Source of the DNA: Candidatus Methylomirabilota bacterium
Lineage (GTDB): Bacteria > Methylomirabilota > Methylomirabilia > Methylomirabilales > 2-02-FULL-66-22
Reading direction: 5' to 3'
Assembly (NCBI GenBank): GCA_016209725.1
Contig: JACQVO010000104.1
Location: 1 to 14,942, forward strand
DNA length: 14,942 nucleotides
Positions 5,548 through 12,727 of the stretch are shown here, piece after piece (position 1 is the first letter of the stretch; each line of letters opens with the position of its first letter). Below the pieces are notes generated by a model. The model made no database searches. It had not been told where the DNA came from and was given only the letters and a program-made list of their open reading frames with translations. Both the position numbers and the translations under genes were made by a program.

Positions 5548-6939
5548 ATGATGGACGTCCACGAGACGACGAAGCAGGCGGTCATCGGGTGGGACCTGAG
5601 CCGGGTCGTCTTCCGCGACCTGGAGCGGGACTACCCGGTGGTCGAGCGGGGGGAGGGGATCTACCTCTACGACACCAAGGGCCGGAGGTACATCGACGGG
5701 TCGGGGGGTTCCTCGGTGGTGACCTCCATTGGCCACGGCAACAAGCGAGTGGCCGCGGTCATGGCGCAGCAGGCCGCGACGATCGCCTTCAGCCCGGCCC
5801 ACTGCTTCGCCAACCAGCCCCACATCCAGCTCTGCCAGAAGATCGCCGAGATCGCGCCCAAGGGGATGGGGCACACCTTCCTGCTCTCCGGAGGCTCCGA
5901 GGCGACCGAGAACGCCGTGAAGTTCGCCCGGCAATACGAATTCGAGCGGAACAACCGGGGCAAGTACACCGTCATCGGCCGCTGGCAGGGGTTCCACGGG
6001 AACACCTTCGGGGCCATGACCGTGAGCGGGCACACGTACCGGCGGCGCATCTACGGGCCGATGCTGGGACATTCGGTGAAGATCCCTCCCTGCTACTGCT
6101 ACCGGTGCGAGTGGGGACTGACCTATGGGAGCTGCAACCTGGAGTGCGCCCGCGCCCTGAAGAAGGCGATCCGCCAGGAGGGACCCGAGAACGTGCTGGC
6201 CTTCATCGCCGAACCGGTGGTGGGGGCGGCCCTGGGCGCGGTCCCCGCCGTGCCGGAGTACTTCCCCATGATCCGGGAGATCTGCGACGAGTTCGATGTG
6301 CTCTTCATCGCCGACGAGGTGATGACCGGCTTCGGCCGGACCGGGGCCAACTTCGGCGTGGATCACTGGAACGTGCTCCCGGACATCATCGCCACCGCCA
6401 AGGGGATCTCGGGCGGGTACACACCGCTGGCCGCAGTCCTGCTGCGGGACAAGATCATGGACCTCCTGCGGGCGCACCACAGCAACTTCCGGGGCGGCCA
6501 CACCTACTGCGCCAACCCCCTGTCGGCCCGGGTCGGCATCGAGGTCCTGGACATCATCCGGGAGCAGGATCTCATCGGGAACAGCCACCGCATGGGCCTG
6601 CCCCTGCTGGAGGGATTGCGGAAGCTGCTGGACCATCCCACGGTCGGCGACGTGCGGGGCAAGGGGCTCATGGCCGGGGTGGAATTCGTGCGGAACAAGC
6701 AGACCAAGGAGCCCTTCCCACCGGAGTACCAGTTCGGCAAGCGCATCTTCGAGGAGGCTTTCGCCCGCGGCCTCGTCGTCTTTGCCGGGAGCGGCACGGT
6801 GGACGGCGTGGCGGGCGATCACATCCTCCTGGCCCCGCCCTTCATCATCACGGAGAGCCAGGTGGACGACCTGCTGGCCATCCTGGACGAGGCCATCACC
6901 GCCGTGGAGCGGTCGTTGCCGCCGGAGCTGAGAGGTTAG
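5548..6939 (+). CDS. Class III PLP-dependent aminotransferase 1
   Basis: This 463-residue fold-type I transaminase moves an amino group between a substrate amine (commonly an omega-amine in this class) and a keto acid such as pyruvate. The phosphate-binding stretch S-G-G-S-E-A-T-E is at 114-121, the cofactor-ring Asp256 is in A-D-E-V-M-T-G-F-G-R-T-G, and the Schiff-base Lys285 is in T-A-K-G-I-S-G-G-Y. An insert with Cys184, 187, 196 and 200 (C-Y-R-C, x8, C-x3-C) is shared with the next two genes; an extra Cys182 is unique to this copy. GGAGG at 5539-5543 serves tandem ATG codons at 5548 and 5551, the second having the better spacing. By eye about half its residues match aminotransferase 2. 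Substrate unknown; omega-amino acid or taurine-type activity is inference from class membership. Confidence 0.92.
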   Translation: MMDVHETTKQAVIGWDLSRVVFRDLERDYPVVERGEGIYLYDTKGRRYIDGSGGSSVVTSIGHGNKRVAAVMAQQAATIAFSPAHCFANQPHIQLCQKIAEIAPKGMGHTFLLSGGSEATENAVKFARQYEFERNNRGKYTVIGRWQGFHGNTFGAMTVSGHTYRRRIYGPMLGHSVKIPPCYCYRCEWGLTYGSCNLECARALKKAIRQEGPENVLAFIAEPVVGAALGAVPAVPEYFPMIREICDEFDVLFIADEVMTGFGRTGANFGVDHWNVLPDIIATAKGISGGYTPLAAVLLRDKIMDLLRAHHSNFRGGHTYCANPLSARVGIEVLDIIREQDLIGNSHRMGLPLLEGLRKLLDHPTVGDVRGKGLMAGVEFVRNKQTKEPFPPEYQFGKRIFEEAFARGLVVFAGSGTVDGVAGDHILLAPPFIITESQVDDLLAILDEAITAVERSLPPELRG

Positions 6940-6949
6940 AAGAACAAAG

Positions 6950-7022
6950 AGCGTTCGGCGGTTCGGGTGTACCAGATCTGCCGAACAGCCGAATCCGCCA
7001 GAGGCGGAAACTGCCGAACGCT
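6950..7022 (+). repeat. Inverted-repeat element upstream of aminotransferase 2
   Basis: AGCGTTCGGCGGTT (6950-6963) faces AACTGCCGAACGCT (7009-7022), pairing over 14 bases with one G.T. Between them sit GTTCGG/CCGAAC (6961-6966 and 6981-6986) and the 15-base hairpin word TCCGCCAGAGGCGGA (6994-7008), an exact reverse complement of 929-943. The element fills almost all of the 101-base gap between the two genes and ends 5 bases before the GGAGG of the next one. Its arms resemble those of a shorter element at 10998-11037. Confidence 0.65.
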
Positions 7023-7040
7023 ATATGGAGGATCACGTTC

Positions 7041-8387
7041 ATGAGTGCCCAAGTCTTCCGCGATTTCAAGCGAAACTATCCGGTCATCACGCGGGGGAAA
7101 GGAGTCTTCCTGTACGACCGGGAGGGGCGGGCGTACCTCGACGCCGTGGGGGGGATCGCGGTGGTCAACGTGGGCCACGGTGTCCCGGAGATCATCGCGG
7201 CCATGACCGAGCAGGCCCAGCGGGTGGCCTTCGTCCACGGCGGCGCCTTCGCCAACGAGCCGGCCATGGCCCTGACGGAAGAGTTGGCGACCTGGACCCC
7301 CGCCGGACTCCGCCACGTCATGCTGCTCTCGGGTGGGTCGGAGGCGACCGAAACGGCCATGAAGCTGGCGCGCCAGTACCACCTGGAGCGCGGCAAGGCC
7401 GGCAAGTACCGCATCGTCTCCCGCTGGACCAGCTACCACGGCAACACCATCGGCGCCCTGTCCATGTCGGGGCGGACGGCCTGGCGCGGGGAATTCGTGC
7501 CCTACCTGCAGAGCTTCCCCAAGATCCACCCGCCGTACTGTTACCGGTGTCCCTACGGCAAGACCTATCCGAGTTGCCAGGTCGCCTGCGCCGAGGATCT
7601 GGAGCGGGTGATCAGGCTGGAGGGGCCGGACAGCATCGCGGCCTTCATCGCCGAGCCGGTGATCGGGACGTCGGCGGCGGGCGTGACGCCGCCCCCGGAG
7701 TACTATCCACGCATCCGGGAAATCTGCGATAGGTACGACGTCCTGTTCATCGCCGACGAGGTGATCACAGGGGTGGGGCGCACCGGGAGAAATTTCGGCA
7801 TTGATCACTGGGGGGTCATCCCCGATATGATCACAACCGCCAAGGCCCTGAGCAGCGGGTATGCCCCCCTGGCGGCGGTGATCCTGCACGATCGGGTGTA
7901 CGAGGCCATCGCCCGCGGTTCGGCCCGGACCACCCAGGGCTTCACCTACTCCGGCCATCCCCTGAGCGCGGCCGTAGGGCTGGCGGTGCTCCGCTATCTC
8001 AGGGCCCACGACCTGGTGGCCAATGCCGGCCGCATCGGGCGCCTGCTCCTGGAGCGGCTCGCGGCGCTCGCGCGGTACCCCATCGTGGGCGACGTCCGCG
8101 GGACCGGCCTGATCCTGGGGGTGGAGTTCGTGGCGGACCAGGCCACGAAGCGGCCGTTTCCCCCGGAGGCGGAAATCACGCGGCGGATCGTGGAGGCCGT
8201 GCTGGAGGAGGGCGTGGTGGTCGTTCCGGGGATGAGCGGCCTGATTGACAGCGTGGCGGGCGATCACATCCAGATCAGCCCACCCTACATCTTCAGCGAG
8301 GCGAACGTGGACCAGCTCGTGGCGGCCCTGGACACCGCGATCCAGAAGGTCATGCGGGAAGTGGGAACGGCTCGCGCGGGGGGATGA
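7041..8387 (+). CDS. Class III PLP-dependent aminotransferase 2
   Basis: This 448-residue paralogue has an intact active site: S-G-G-S-E-A-T-E (97-104), the aromatic-histidine pair Tyr132-His133, Glu205 in A-E-P, Asp239 in A-D-E-V, and Schiff-base Lys268 in T-A-K-A-L-S-S-G-Y. The four-cysteine motif is Cys167, 170, 179 and 183 in C-Y-R-C-P-Y-G-K-T-Y-P-S-C. Near the C terminus it shares V-A-G-D-H-I...P-P with aminotransferase 1 but not with 3, so 1 and 2 are the closer pair. The start at 7041 follows GGAGG (7027-7031) at 9 bases; the frame is open far upstream but there it only shadows aminotransferase 1. The 7-base-period array at 8388 begins directly after its stop codon. Confidence 0.93.
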   Translation: MSAQVFRDFKRNYPVITRGKGVFLYDREGRAYLDAVGGIAVVNVGHGVPEIIAAMTEQAQRVAFVHGGAFANEPAMALTEELATWTPAGLRHVMLLSGGSEATETAMKLARQYHLERGKAGKYRIVSRWTSYHGNTIGALSMSGRTAWRGEFVPYLQSFPKIHPPYCYRCPYGKTYPSCQVACAEDLERVIRLEGPDSIAAFIAEPVIGTSAAGVTPPPEYYPRIREICDRYDVLFIADEVITGVGRTGRNFGIDHWGVIPDMITTAKALSSGYAPLAAVILHDRVYEAIARGSARTTQGFTYSGHPLSAAVGLAVLRYLRAHDLVANAGRIGRLLLERLAALARYPIVGDVRGTGLILGVEFVADQATKRPFPPEAEITRRIVEAVLEEGVVVVPGMSGLIDSVAGDHIQISPPYIFSEANVDQLVAALDTAIQKVMREVGTARAGG

Positions 8388-8486
8388 ATGTCGAATGTCG
8401 AACACCGAATATCGAATGACGAACGCTGAGGAACGAGAGTCCGGGGGACGGCTCTGTTTCGAAATTCGTCATTCGATATTCTTGGA
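8388..8486 (+). repeat. 7-base-period array with an inverted arm, forming a 17-bp perfect inverted repeat
   Basis: Seven consecutive 7-base units (8388-8436) mostly fit A-N-N-N-C-G-A; the first two, ATGTCGA, are identical. At 8459-8479 three units fit the reverse complement, T-C-G-N-N-N-T. As a result GAATATCGAATGACGAA (8407-8423) and TTCGTCATTCGATATTC (8465-8481) are exact reverse complements separated by 41 bases. The element starts immediately after the stop of aminotransferase 2 and ends 34 bases before the AGGAGG of aminotransferase 3. It contains no gene. Confidence 0.75.
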
Positions 8487-8534
8487 GATCTGTCCTGTGT
8501 GGTTCCGGCTAGGCCGAATTAGGAGGCAAGACTC

Positions 8535-9890
8535 ATGAAACCCCAGGGGGACGCCCGGTTCGCCACCGAGGAATATCTGCGCCACATCATGCTGGATTAC
8601 CGGCAGATGGCGGAGTTCGTGAAGGAGCCGTTCGTGGTGGCTCGGGCCGAGGGGATCCGCTTCTGGGACGTTCACGGCAAGGAGTACCTGGATGGCCTGG
8701 CCGGGGTCTACGTGGTGAACGTCGGCTACGGCAATCCCCGCGTCCTCGAGGCGGTCCGCCGCCAGATGGAGACGCTGCCATTCAATCCACCCATGCACGC
8801 GACCAATCCCCGGGCGGTGGAGCTGGCCAGCGTCCTGGCGGAGATCACCCCGGGCGACCTGAACACGGCGCGCCTGGTGAGCAGCGGGTCGGAGGCGACC
8901 GAGGCCGCCTTCAAGATGGCCCGGCAGTATCACCGGCAGACGGGGAACCCGGGGAAGTTCAAGATCCTGTCCCGCTACCTGAGCTACCACGGGGCCACGG
9001 GCAGCGCCATGAGCGCGGGCGGCGTGGGCTACCGCAAGACGCTCTACGAGCCTGCCGCCATCGGCTTCCTGCACACATACCCCCCCTACTGCTACCGGTG
9101 CCCGTACGAGAAGACCTACCCGAACTGCGAGGTCTTTTGCGCGCGGACCATCCGCACCATGATCGAATGGGAGGACCCCCGCTCCGTCGCGGCGATCATC
9201 GTGGAGCCCATCAGCAACACCGGGGGGATCATCACCCCTCCGATGGAGTATCTGAAGATCCTGCGGCAGCTCTGCGACGAGCACAACATCCTCCTCATCT
9301 TCGACGAGATCATCACGGGCTTCGGCCGGACCGGGGAGCTGTTCGCGGCCAACACGTTCGACGTGGTGCCGGACATCCTCTGCTGCGGGAAAGGGATGAG
9401 CAGCGGCTACGCCCCGCTGGCCGCAACCCTGGTGCGGGACCACGTGGCCGCCGCGTTCTGGGGTGCCCCCGGGACGGAGTTCGCCCACGGCCACACCTAT
9501 GCGGGCAATCCCGTCTCGTGCGCCGCCGGCCTGGCCAGCATCCGGGAGATCCTGGACCGGCGGCTGCCCGAGAACGCCCGGCAGGTGGGGGCGCACCTGG
9601 TCAAGCGGCTGGAGGCCCTGCGCCCCCTGGGGATCATCGGCGACATCCGGGGGAAGGGCCTGCTTATCGGGTTGGAGTTCGTGAAGGATGCCGCCACGAA
9701 GACCCCGTTCCCCGCGGGGGTGGACATCGGCCTCCGCATCGGGAAGCAGGCCCTGCGGAACGGCCTTCTGCTCCGCTTCGATCCCCACTGGATCGCCTTC
9801 GGGCCCCCGCTCATCGTGACACAGCAGGACATTGACCAGATGGTGGACATCTTGGAGCAGAGCATCCGGGAGGTGTTGAGGGAACTGTAG
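8535..9890 (+). CDS. Class III PLP-dependent aminotransferase 3
   Basis: This third, more diverged paralogue has 451 residues. It has S-S-G-S-E-A-T-E (116-123), Tyr151-His152, Glu224 in V-E-P, Asp257 in F-D-E-I-I-T-G-F-G-R-T-G, and Schiff-base Lys286 in C-G-K-G-M-S-S-G-Y. The four-cysteine motif is Cys186, 189, 198 and 202. It differs from copies 1 and 2 in having a longer N terminus, T-F-D-V-V-P-D-I instead of D-H-W-x-V-x-P-D, and L-R-F-D-P-H-W-I-A-F-G-P-P near the C terminus. A different substrate is therefore likely. AGGAGG (8521-8526) lies 8 bases before the ATG. All catalytic residues are present. Confidence 0.93.
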   Translation: MKPQGDARFATEEYLRHIMLDYRQMAEFVKEPFVVARAEGIRFWDVHGKEYLDGLAGVYVVNVGYGNPRVLEAVRRQMETLPFNPPMHATNPRAVELASVLAEITPGDLNTARLVSSGSEATEAAFKMARQYHRQTGNPGKFKILSRYLSYHGATGSAMSAGGVGYRKTLYEPAAIGFLHTYPPYCYRCPYEKTYPNCEVFCARTIRTMIEWEDPRSVAAIIVEPISNTGGIITPPMEYLKILRQLCDEHNILLIFDEIITGFGRTGELFAANTFDVVPDILCCGKGMSSGYAPLAATLVRDHVAAAFWGAPGTEFAHGHTYAGNPVSCAAGLASIREILDRRLPENARQVGAHLVKRLEALRPLGIIGDIRGKGLLIGLEFVKDAATKTPFPAGVDIGLRIGKQALRNGLLLRFDPHWIAFGPPLIVTQQDIDQMVDILEQSIREVLREL

Positions 9891-9939
9891 AGCCGCGAGT
9901 CGAGAGCCTAGAATCGAGCGCCGGGCGCCGAGTGCCGAG
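9891..9939 (+). repeat. 7-base-period degenerate array, seven units
   Basis: Starting on the base after the stop of aminotransferase 3, seven units in 7-base phase run to 9939. The last base is G in all seven, and CGAG or CCGAG ends most of them (for example AGTCGAG and CGCCGAG). The same CGCCGAG word, rotated, forms the array at 2344. Confidence 0.6.
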
Positions 9940-9962
9940 GCCACGGGGAGACGCTCGATCCC

Positions 9963-10011
9963 AATTTCGAATGTCGCATGTCGAATTTGGAAATCCGAAA
10001 TCCGAAATCCC
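9963..10011 (+). repeat. 7-base-period degenerate array, A/T-richer type
   Basis: Seven units run from AATTTCG (9963) through AATGTCG and CATGTCG to two exact AAATCCG units and a final AAATCCC. It is markedly lower in G+C than its surroundings. The gap between genes here (9891-10138) contains nothing but three such arrays and the ribosome site of the next gene. Confidence 0.65.
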
Positions 10012-10035
10012 GGAGGGATGGGGCCCCGCGTAAGC

Positions 10036-10098
10036 AATGCCGAGCCGAGAGGGGTGAGGCGGAAGGCGGAAGGCGGGAGGAGAGAGTGGGAAGAACCA
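10036..10098 (+). repeat. 7-base-period degenerate array, nine units
   Basis: Nine consecutive units start with A, eight of them with AG. AGGCGGA occurs twice (10057 and 10064), then AGGCGGG, AGGAGAG, AGTGGGA and AGAACCA follow in phase. It ends 29 bases before the AGGAGG at 10128. Being purine-rich it could create stray ribosome-binding sequence, but no open frame uses it convincingly. Confidence 0.6.
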
Positions 10099-10138
10099 GG
10101 ATGTGACGAAGCAGAAAGGCCATCGATAGGAGGAGATC

Positions 10139-10954
10139 GTGAAGGCGAAAGAGACATACCTGTACAACCAGCTCACCTGGCCGGAGATGAACGACGCCAT
10201 CGAGCTGCAGAAGGTCGTCATCCTGCCGACCGGCTCGACGGAGCAGCACGGGCGGCACCTGCCGCTGGATGTGGACCTGTTCCTGGCGGAATCGGTCTGC
10301 CACGAGCTGGGCCAGCGGGCCCCCGACAAGGTCCTGGTGCTCCCCGGCATTCCCTACGGCCTGAACCTGCACCACATCGACTTTCCCGGCACGATCCACA
10401 TCCAGCCCGACCACTTCATCAATTTCTGCGTGGACGTGACCAAGAGCGTGGCGTACCATGGCTTCAAGCGGATCGCCCTCGTGAACGGACATGGGTCCAA
10501 TCAGCCGATGATCGATCTCATCGCACGGCGGACGGTATTGGAAACGCCGTCGATCTGCTGCGCCTTCGGCTACTTCGCGATGGGAAGAGCCGAGTATGAG
10601 AAGCTGCTGGAAAGCACCGTGCACGCCCACGCCGACGAGATGGAGACATCCCTCTACCTGCACTTCGCCAAGGAACGAGTGCAGATGGACCAGGCGGCGC
10701 CGGACAACGACCGCGTCGGCCAGTATATGAGCTCGGACTCCACCAAGACCGTCCGCTTCAACGATTTCTGGGGGCGGTGGACCAAGACCGGCGTTCACGG
10801 GGATCCAACCAAGGCATCGGCGGAGAAAGGGCAAGAGATCCTGGAGGTCGTGATGAAGCACATGCTGGCCTGGCTCGAGGAATACCGGACCTGGCCCATC
10901 GAGGCCCGACAGGATCAGCACCGCCTCCCCGCGCAGCGGGAGATCCGATGGTAG
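10139..10954 (+). CDS. Creatininase-family metal-dependent amidohydrolase
   Basis: This 271-residue enzyme belongs to the fold that includes creatininase, formamide hydrolases such as ArfB, and the mycofactocin peptidase MftE, all of which cleave C-N amide bonds with a divalent-metal pair. Metal-ligand positions are visible as Glu35 and His37 in G-S-T-E-Q-H-G, Asp46 in L-D-V-D, His118 in N-G-H-G-S-N, and Glu167 in H-A-D-E-M-E-T-S. True creatininase has N-G-H-Y-E-N, whose Glu binds a metal; here it is N-G-H-G-S-N. This resembles the N-G-H-G-G-N of the formamidase/peptidase branches, so creatinine is not the likely substrate. GTG 10139 follows AGGAGG at 5 bases. Between a set of transaminases and a peptide-type transporter it probably opens an amide or lactam of the imported substrate. 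Confidence 0.88.
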   Translation: MKAKETYLYNQLTWPEMNDAIELQKVVILPTGSTEQHGRHLPLDVDLFLAESVCHELGQRAPDKVLVLPGIPYGLNLHHIDFPGTIHIQPDHFINFCVDVTKSVAYHGFKRIALVNGHGSNQPMIDLIARRTVLETPSICCAFGYFAMGRAEYEKLLESTVHAHADEMETSLYLHFAKERVQMDQAAPDNDRVGQYMSSDSTKTVRFNDFWGRWTKTGVHGDPTKASAEKGQEILEVVMKHMLAWLEEYRTWPIEARQDQHRLPAQREIRW

Positions 10955-10997
10955 GGGCATGCGGTGGAGATTCGCCAGCAGTCGGCTCGAGAGGACA

Positions 10998-11037
10998 AGC
11001 GTTCGACCGTTGGGAGGGACCGGAACTGCCGAACACT
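10998..11037 (+). repeat. Short inverted-repeat element related to 6950-7022
   Basis: AGCGTTCGACCGTT (10998-11011) and AACTGCCGAACACT (11024-11037) pair at 11 of 14 positions around a 12-base loop. Compared arm by arm with the element at 6950-7022, the left arms match at 12 of 14 and the right arms at 13 of 14. Like that element it lies upstream of a start codon, here 46 bases before the ATG of the peptide-binding protein. Confidence 0.5.
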
Positions 11038-11083
11038 CTTGATGTGGGAGGCTCAGGAACGACACCGAGAGGAGGAGGGTGCC

Positions 11084-12643
11084 ATGGGAAATCGAAGGAG
11101 ATTTCGCTGGCTCGTGGGGGGCCTGAGTGTGTTCGTGCTCGTCGCAGGGGCGATGGCCCCGGCACCTGTCCAGGCCGCCACCGTTCTGAAGATTGCCGCC
11201 GACGGGGATATCTCCGACGTCGACCTGCATATGACGACCCACTATCTCAATCGGGTGGTTCTGCTCAACGTGTACGATATGCTGTTTGCGTTGGGTGAGG
11301 ACATGGGGCCCAGGCCGTCGCTCGTGGACAAGTACACGGTGAGTCCGGACGGCCTGGCCTACACCCTGACGCTGCGCCGGGGCGTGAAGTTCCACAGTGG
11401 CAAGACCCTGGACGCCAAAGATGTGGTGTATTCCATCACCAAGATGCAGAACAAGGGGCCTCGCTCCGGCCAGTTCAAGAAGCTGGTCAAGTCGGTCGAG
11501 GCCGCCGATCCGCTAACGGTGAGGATTGCGCTCAACGAAGTGAATGCCGGCTTCATCGCCACATTGGCGAACCCCATCGCCCCGGCGGTGATCTACCCGG
11601 ACGGGGAAGCGGAGCGGCAGGGGGGCACAATCACGAAGCCGGTGGGAACGGGCCCGTTCGAGTTTGTGGAATGGAAGAGGGACAGCGTCATCCGGCTGAA
11701 GAGATTCGCGGGCTACACGGTGGACGACCGCCCGACCTCGGGGTTCACGGGGAAGCGGCTGGCGTTGGTGGATCAGGTGGACTTCATCCCCATCCGGGAC
11801 TCCTCGGTCCGGGCGGCGGCGCTGGAGCGGGGCGATGTGGACGTGGCCCTCGCCCTCACGCAGCAGGACGTGGAGCGATACAAGGGGAAGCCGGATCTCA
11901 CCGTCGCCGCCAAACCCGGGGTGTCCTTCTCGGATCTCCGTTTTGGATTCAAGAAGGGCATCTTCATGAACAACCAGAAGCTCCGCCAGGCGGTGGGGTA
12001 TGCCATCGACAAGGAGGAGATCGTCAAGGCGGTGACCTTCGGCCTGGGGAAGCCGGCACCGGCCGGCATCCCCGTCGGGACCCCCTCCTTCGGCGCGGTG
12101 CACGCCAACGATCCGTTTGCCAAGCCCACTCCCGAGAAGGCCAAACAGCTCTTGAAGGACGCCGGCTACAAGGGCGAAGAGATCATCCTCGACTCGCACC
12201 TGCAGCCCAGCATCTACCCGGAGATCGCCGTGGTGCTCCAGGCGCAGTTCCAGGCTGTGGGGATGAACGTCCGCGTGCGCACGCTGGAGTCGGCGGCCCT
12301 GCAGAAAACATGGGACGGGGGCGAGTTCGCCTTCTTCCTCTCGGGCCTCAGCCCGCGCCCGGATGCCGAGATCTACTACTGCCAGTTCTGGGAGAGTACC
12401 AGCACCTCGACCGGCTACAAGAACGCCGAGTACGACCGGTTGTGTGGCGCCGCGCGGAAGACCCTCAAGCCCGAAGATCGGACCAAGGTCTTCGCCGACC
12501 TGGAGAACCTGCTCCGCGCCGACGTGCCGTGGATTCCGCTCATCTACCACCCGCAGGTGGAGGGCTGGCGCAGCACGGTGAAGGGTTGGCAGCACTGGTC
12601 TGCGGGGTATGCCCGGGCCTGGAACGTCACGGTAAGCAAGTAG
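11084..12643 (+). CDS. Family 5 (oligopeptide-type) ABC solute-binding protein
   Basis: This 519-residue periplasmic protein is of the DppA/OppA family, which binds peptides but also opines, nickel complexes, sugars and other solutes. The signal peptide is M-G-N-R-R-R-F-R-W followed by a hydrophobic core and V-Q-A before the mature A-T-V-L-K (cleavage near 31). The family signature Y-T-L-T-L-R-R-G-V-K-F-H-S-G-K (93-107) and A-K-D-V-V-Y-S-I (111-118) are present, and the length is normal. The ATG at 11084 sits just after GGAGGAGGG; the frame is open to 10964 but would displace the signal peptide. A small hairpin and the matching permease genes follow. Its ligand is unknown, and binding of a non-peptide substrate is quite possible in this context. 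Confidence 0.93.
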   Translation: MGNRRRFRWLVGGLSVFVLVAGAMAPAPVQAATVLKIAADGDISDVDLHMTTHYLNRVVLLNVYDMLFALGEDMGPRPSLVDKYTVSPDGLAYTLTLRRGVKFHSGKTLDAKDVVYSITKMQNKGPRSGQFKKLVKSVEAADPLTVRIALNEVNAGFIATLANPIAPAVIYPDGEAERQGGTITKPVGTGPFEFVEWKRDSVIRLKRFAGYTVDDRPTSGFTGKRLALVDQVDFIPIRDSSVRAAALERGDVDVALALTQQDVERYKGKPDLTVAAKPGVSFSDLRFGFKKGIFMNNQKLRQAVGYAIDKEEIVKAVTFGLGKPAPAGIPVGTPSFGAVHANDPFAKPTPEKAKQLLKDAGYKGEEIILDSHLQPSIYPEIAVVLQAQFQAVGMNVRVRTLESAALQKTWDGGEFAFFLSGLSPRPDAEIYYCQFWESTSTSTGYKNAEYDRLCGAARKTLKPEDRTKVFADLENLLRADVPWIPLIYHPQVEGWRSTVKGWQHWSAGYARAWNVTVSK

Positions 12644-12662
12644 AGCCGCCAGTGGCGAACGG

Positions 12663-12679
12663 GGTCGAAGGGTTCGACC
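12663..12679 (+). promoter_or_regulatory. Intercistronic hairpin after the family 5 binding protein
   Basis: GGTCGAA and TTCGACC form a perfect 7-bp stem around a GGG loop, 20 bases after the binding-protein stop. No T tract follows. As at 3346-3375, a stem between binding protein and permease would fit differential expression within one transcript. Confidence 0.5.
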
Positions 12680-12727
12680 TTCGGCCCCGGCGCCTTTGGT
12701 CGCAGACCTTGCCGTCTCGAGGGTGAG

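Noticed and set aside
5589..7040. A 932-codon frame suggesting a fusion of two proteins ending in aminotransferase 2
   Set aside because: The first part is aminotransferase 1 read out of frame (rich in Arg, Pro and Gly). The true gene starts at ATG 7041 after GGAGG.
8388..10098. CRISPR array as an explanation for the repeats
   Set aside because: Units are 7 bases with no spacers of constant length and no cas genes nearby, so the pattern is tandem and degenerate.
9891..10138. A small gene upstream of the amidohydrolase, starting near ATG 10018
   Set aside because: That frame runs through a heptamer array and then reads the amidohydrolase gene out of frame. It has no convincing ribosome site or motif.
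8469..10157. A 562-codon minus-strand frame over aminotransferase 3
   Set aside because: It is the antisense shadow of a gene with all catalytic motifs. No domain is visible, and its ends translate the intergenic repeats.
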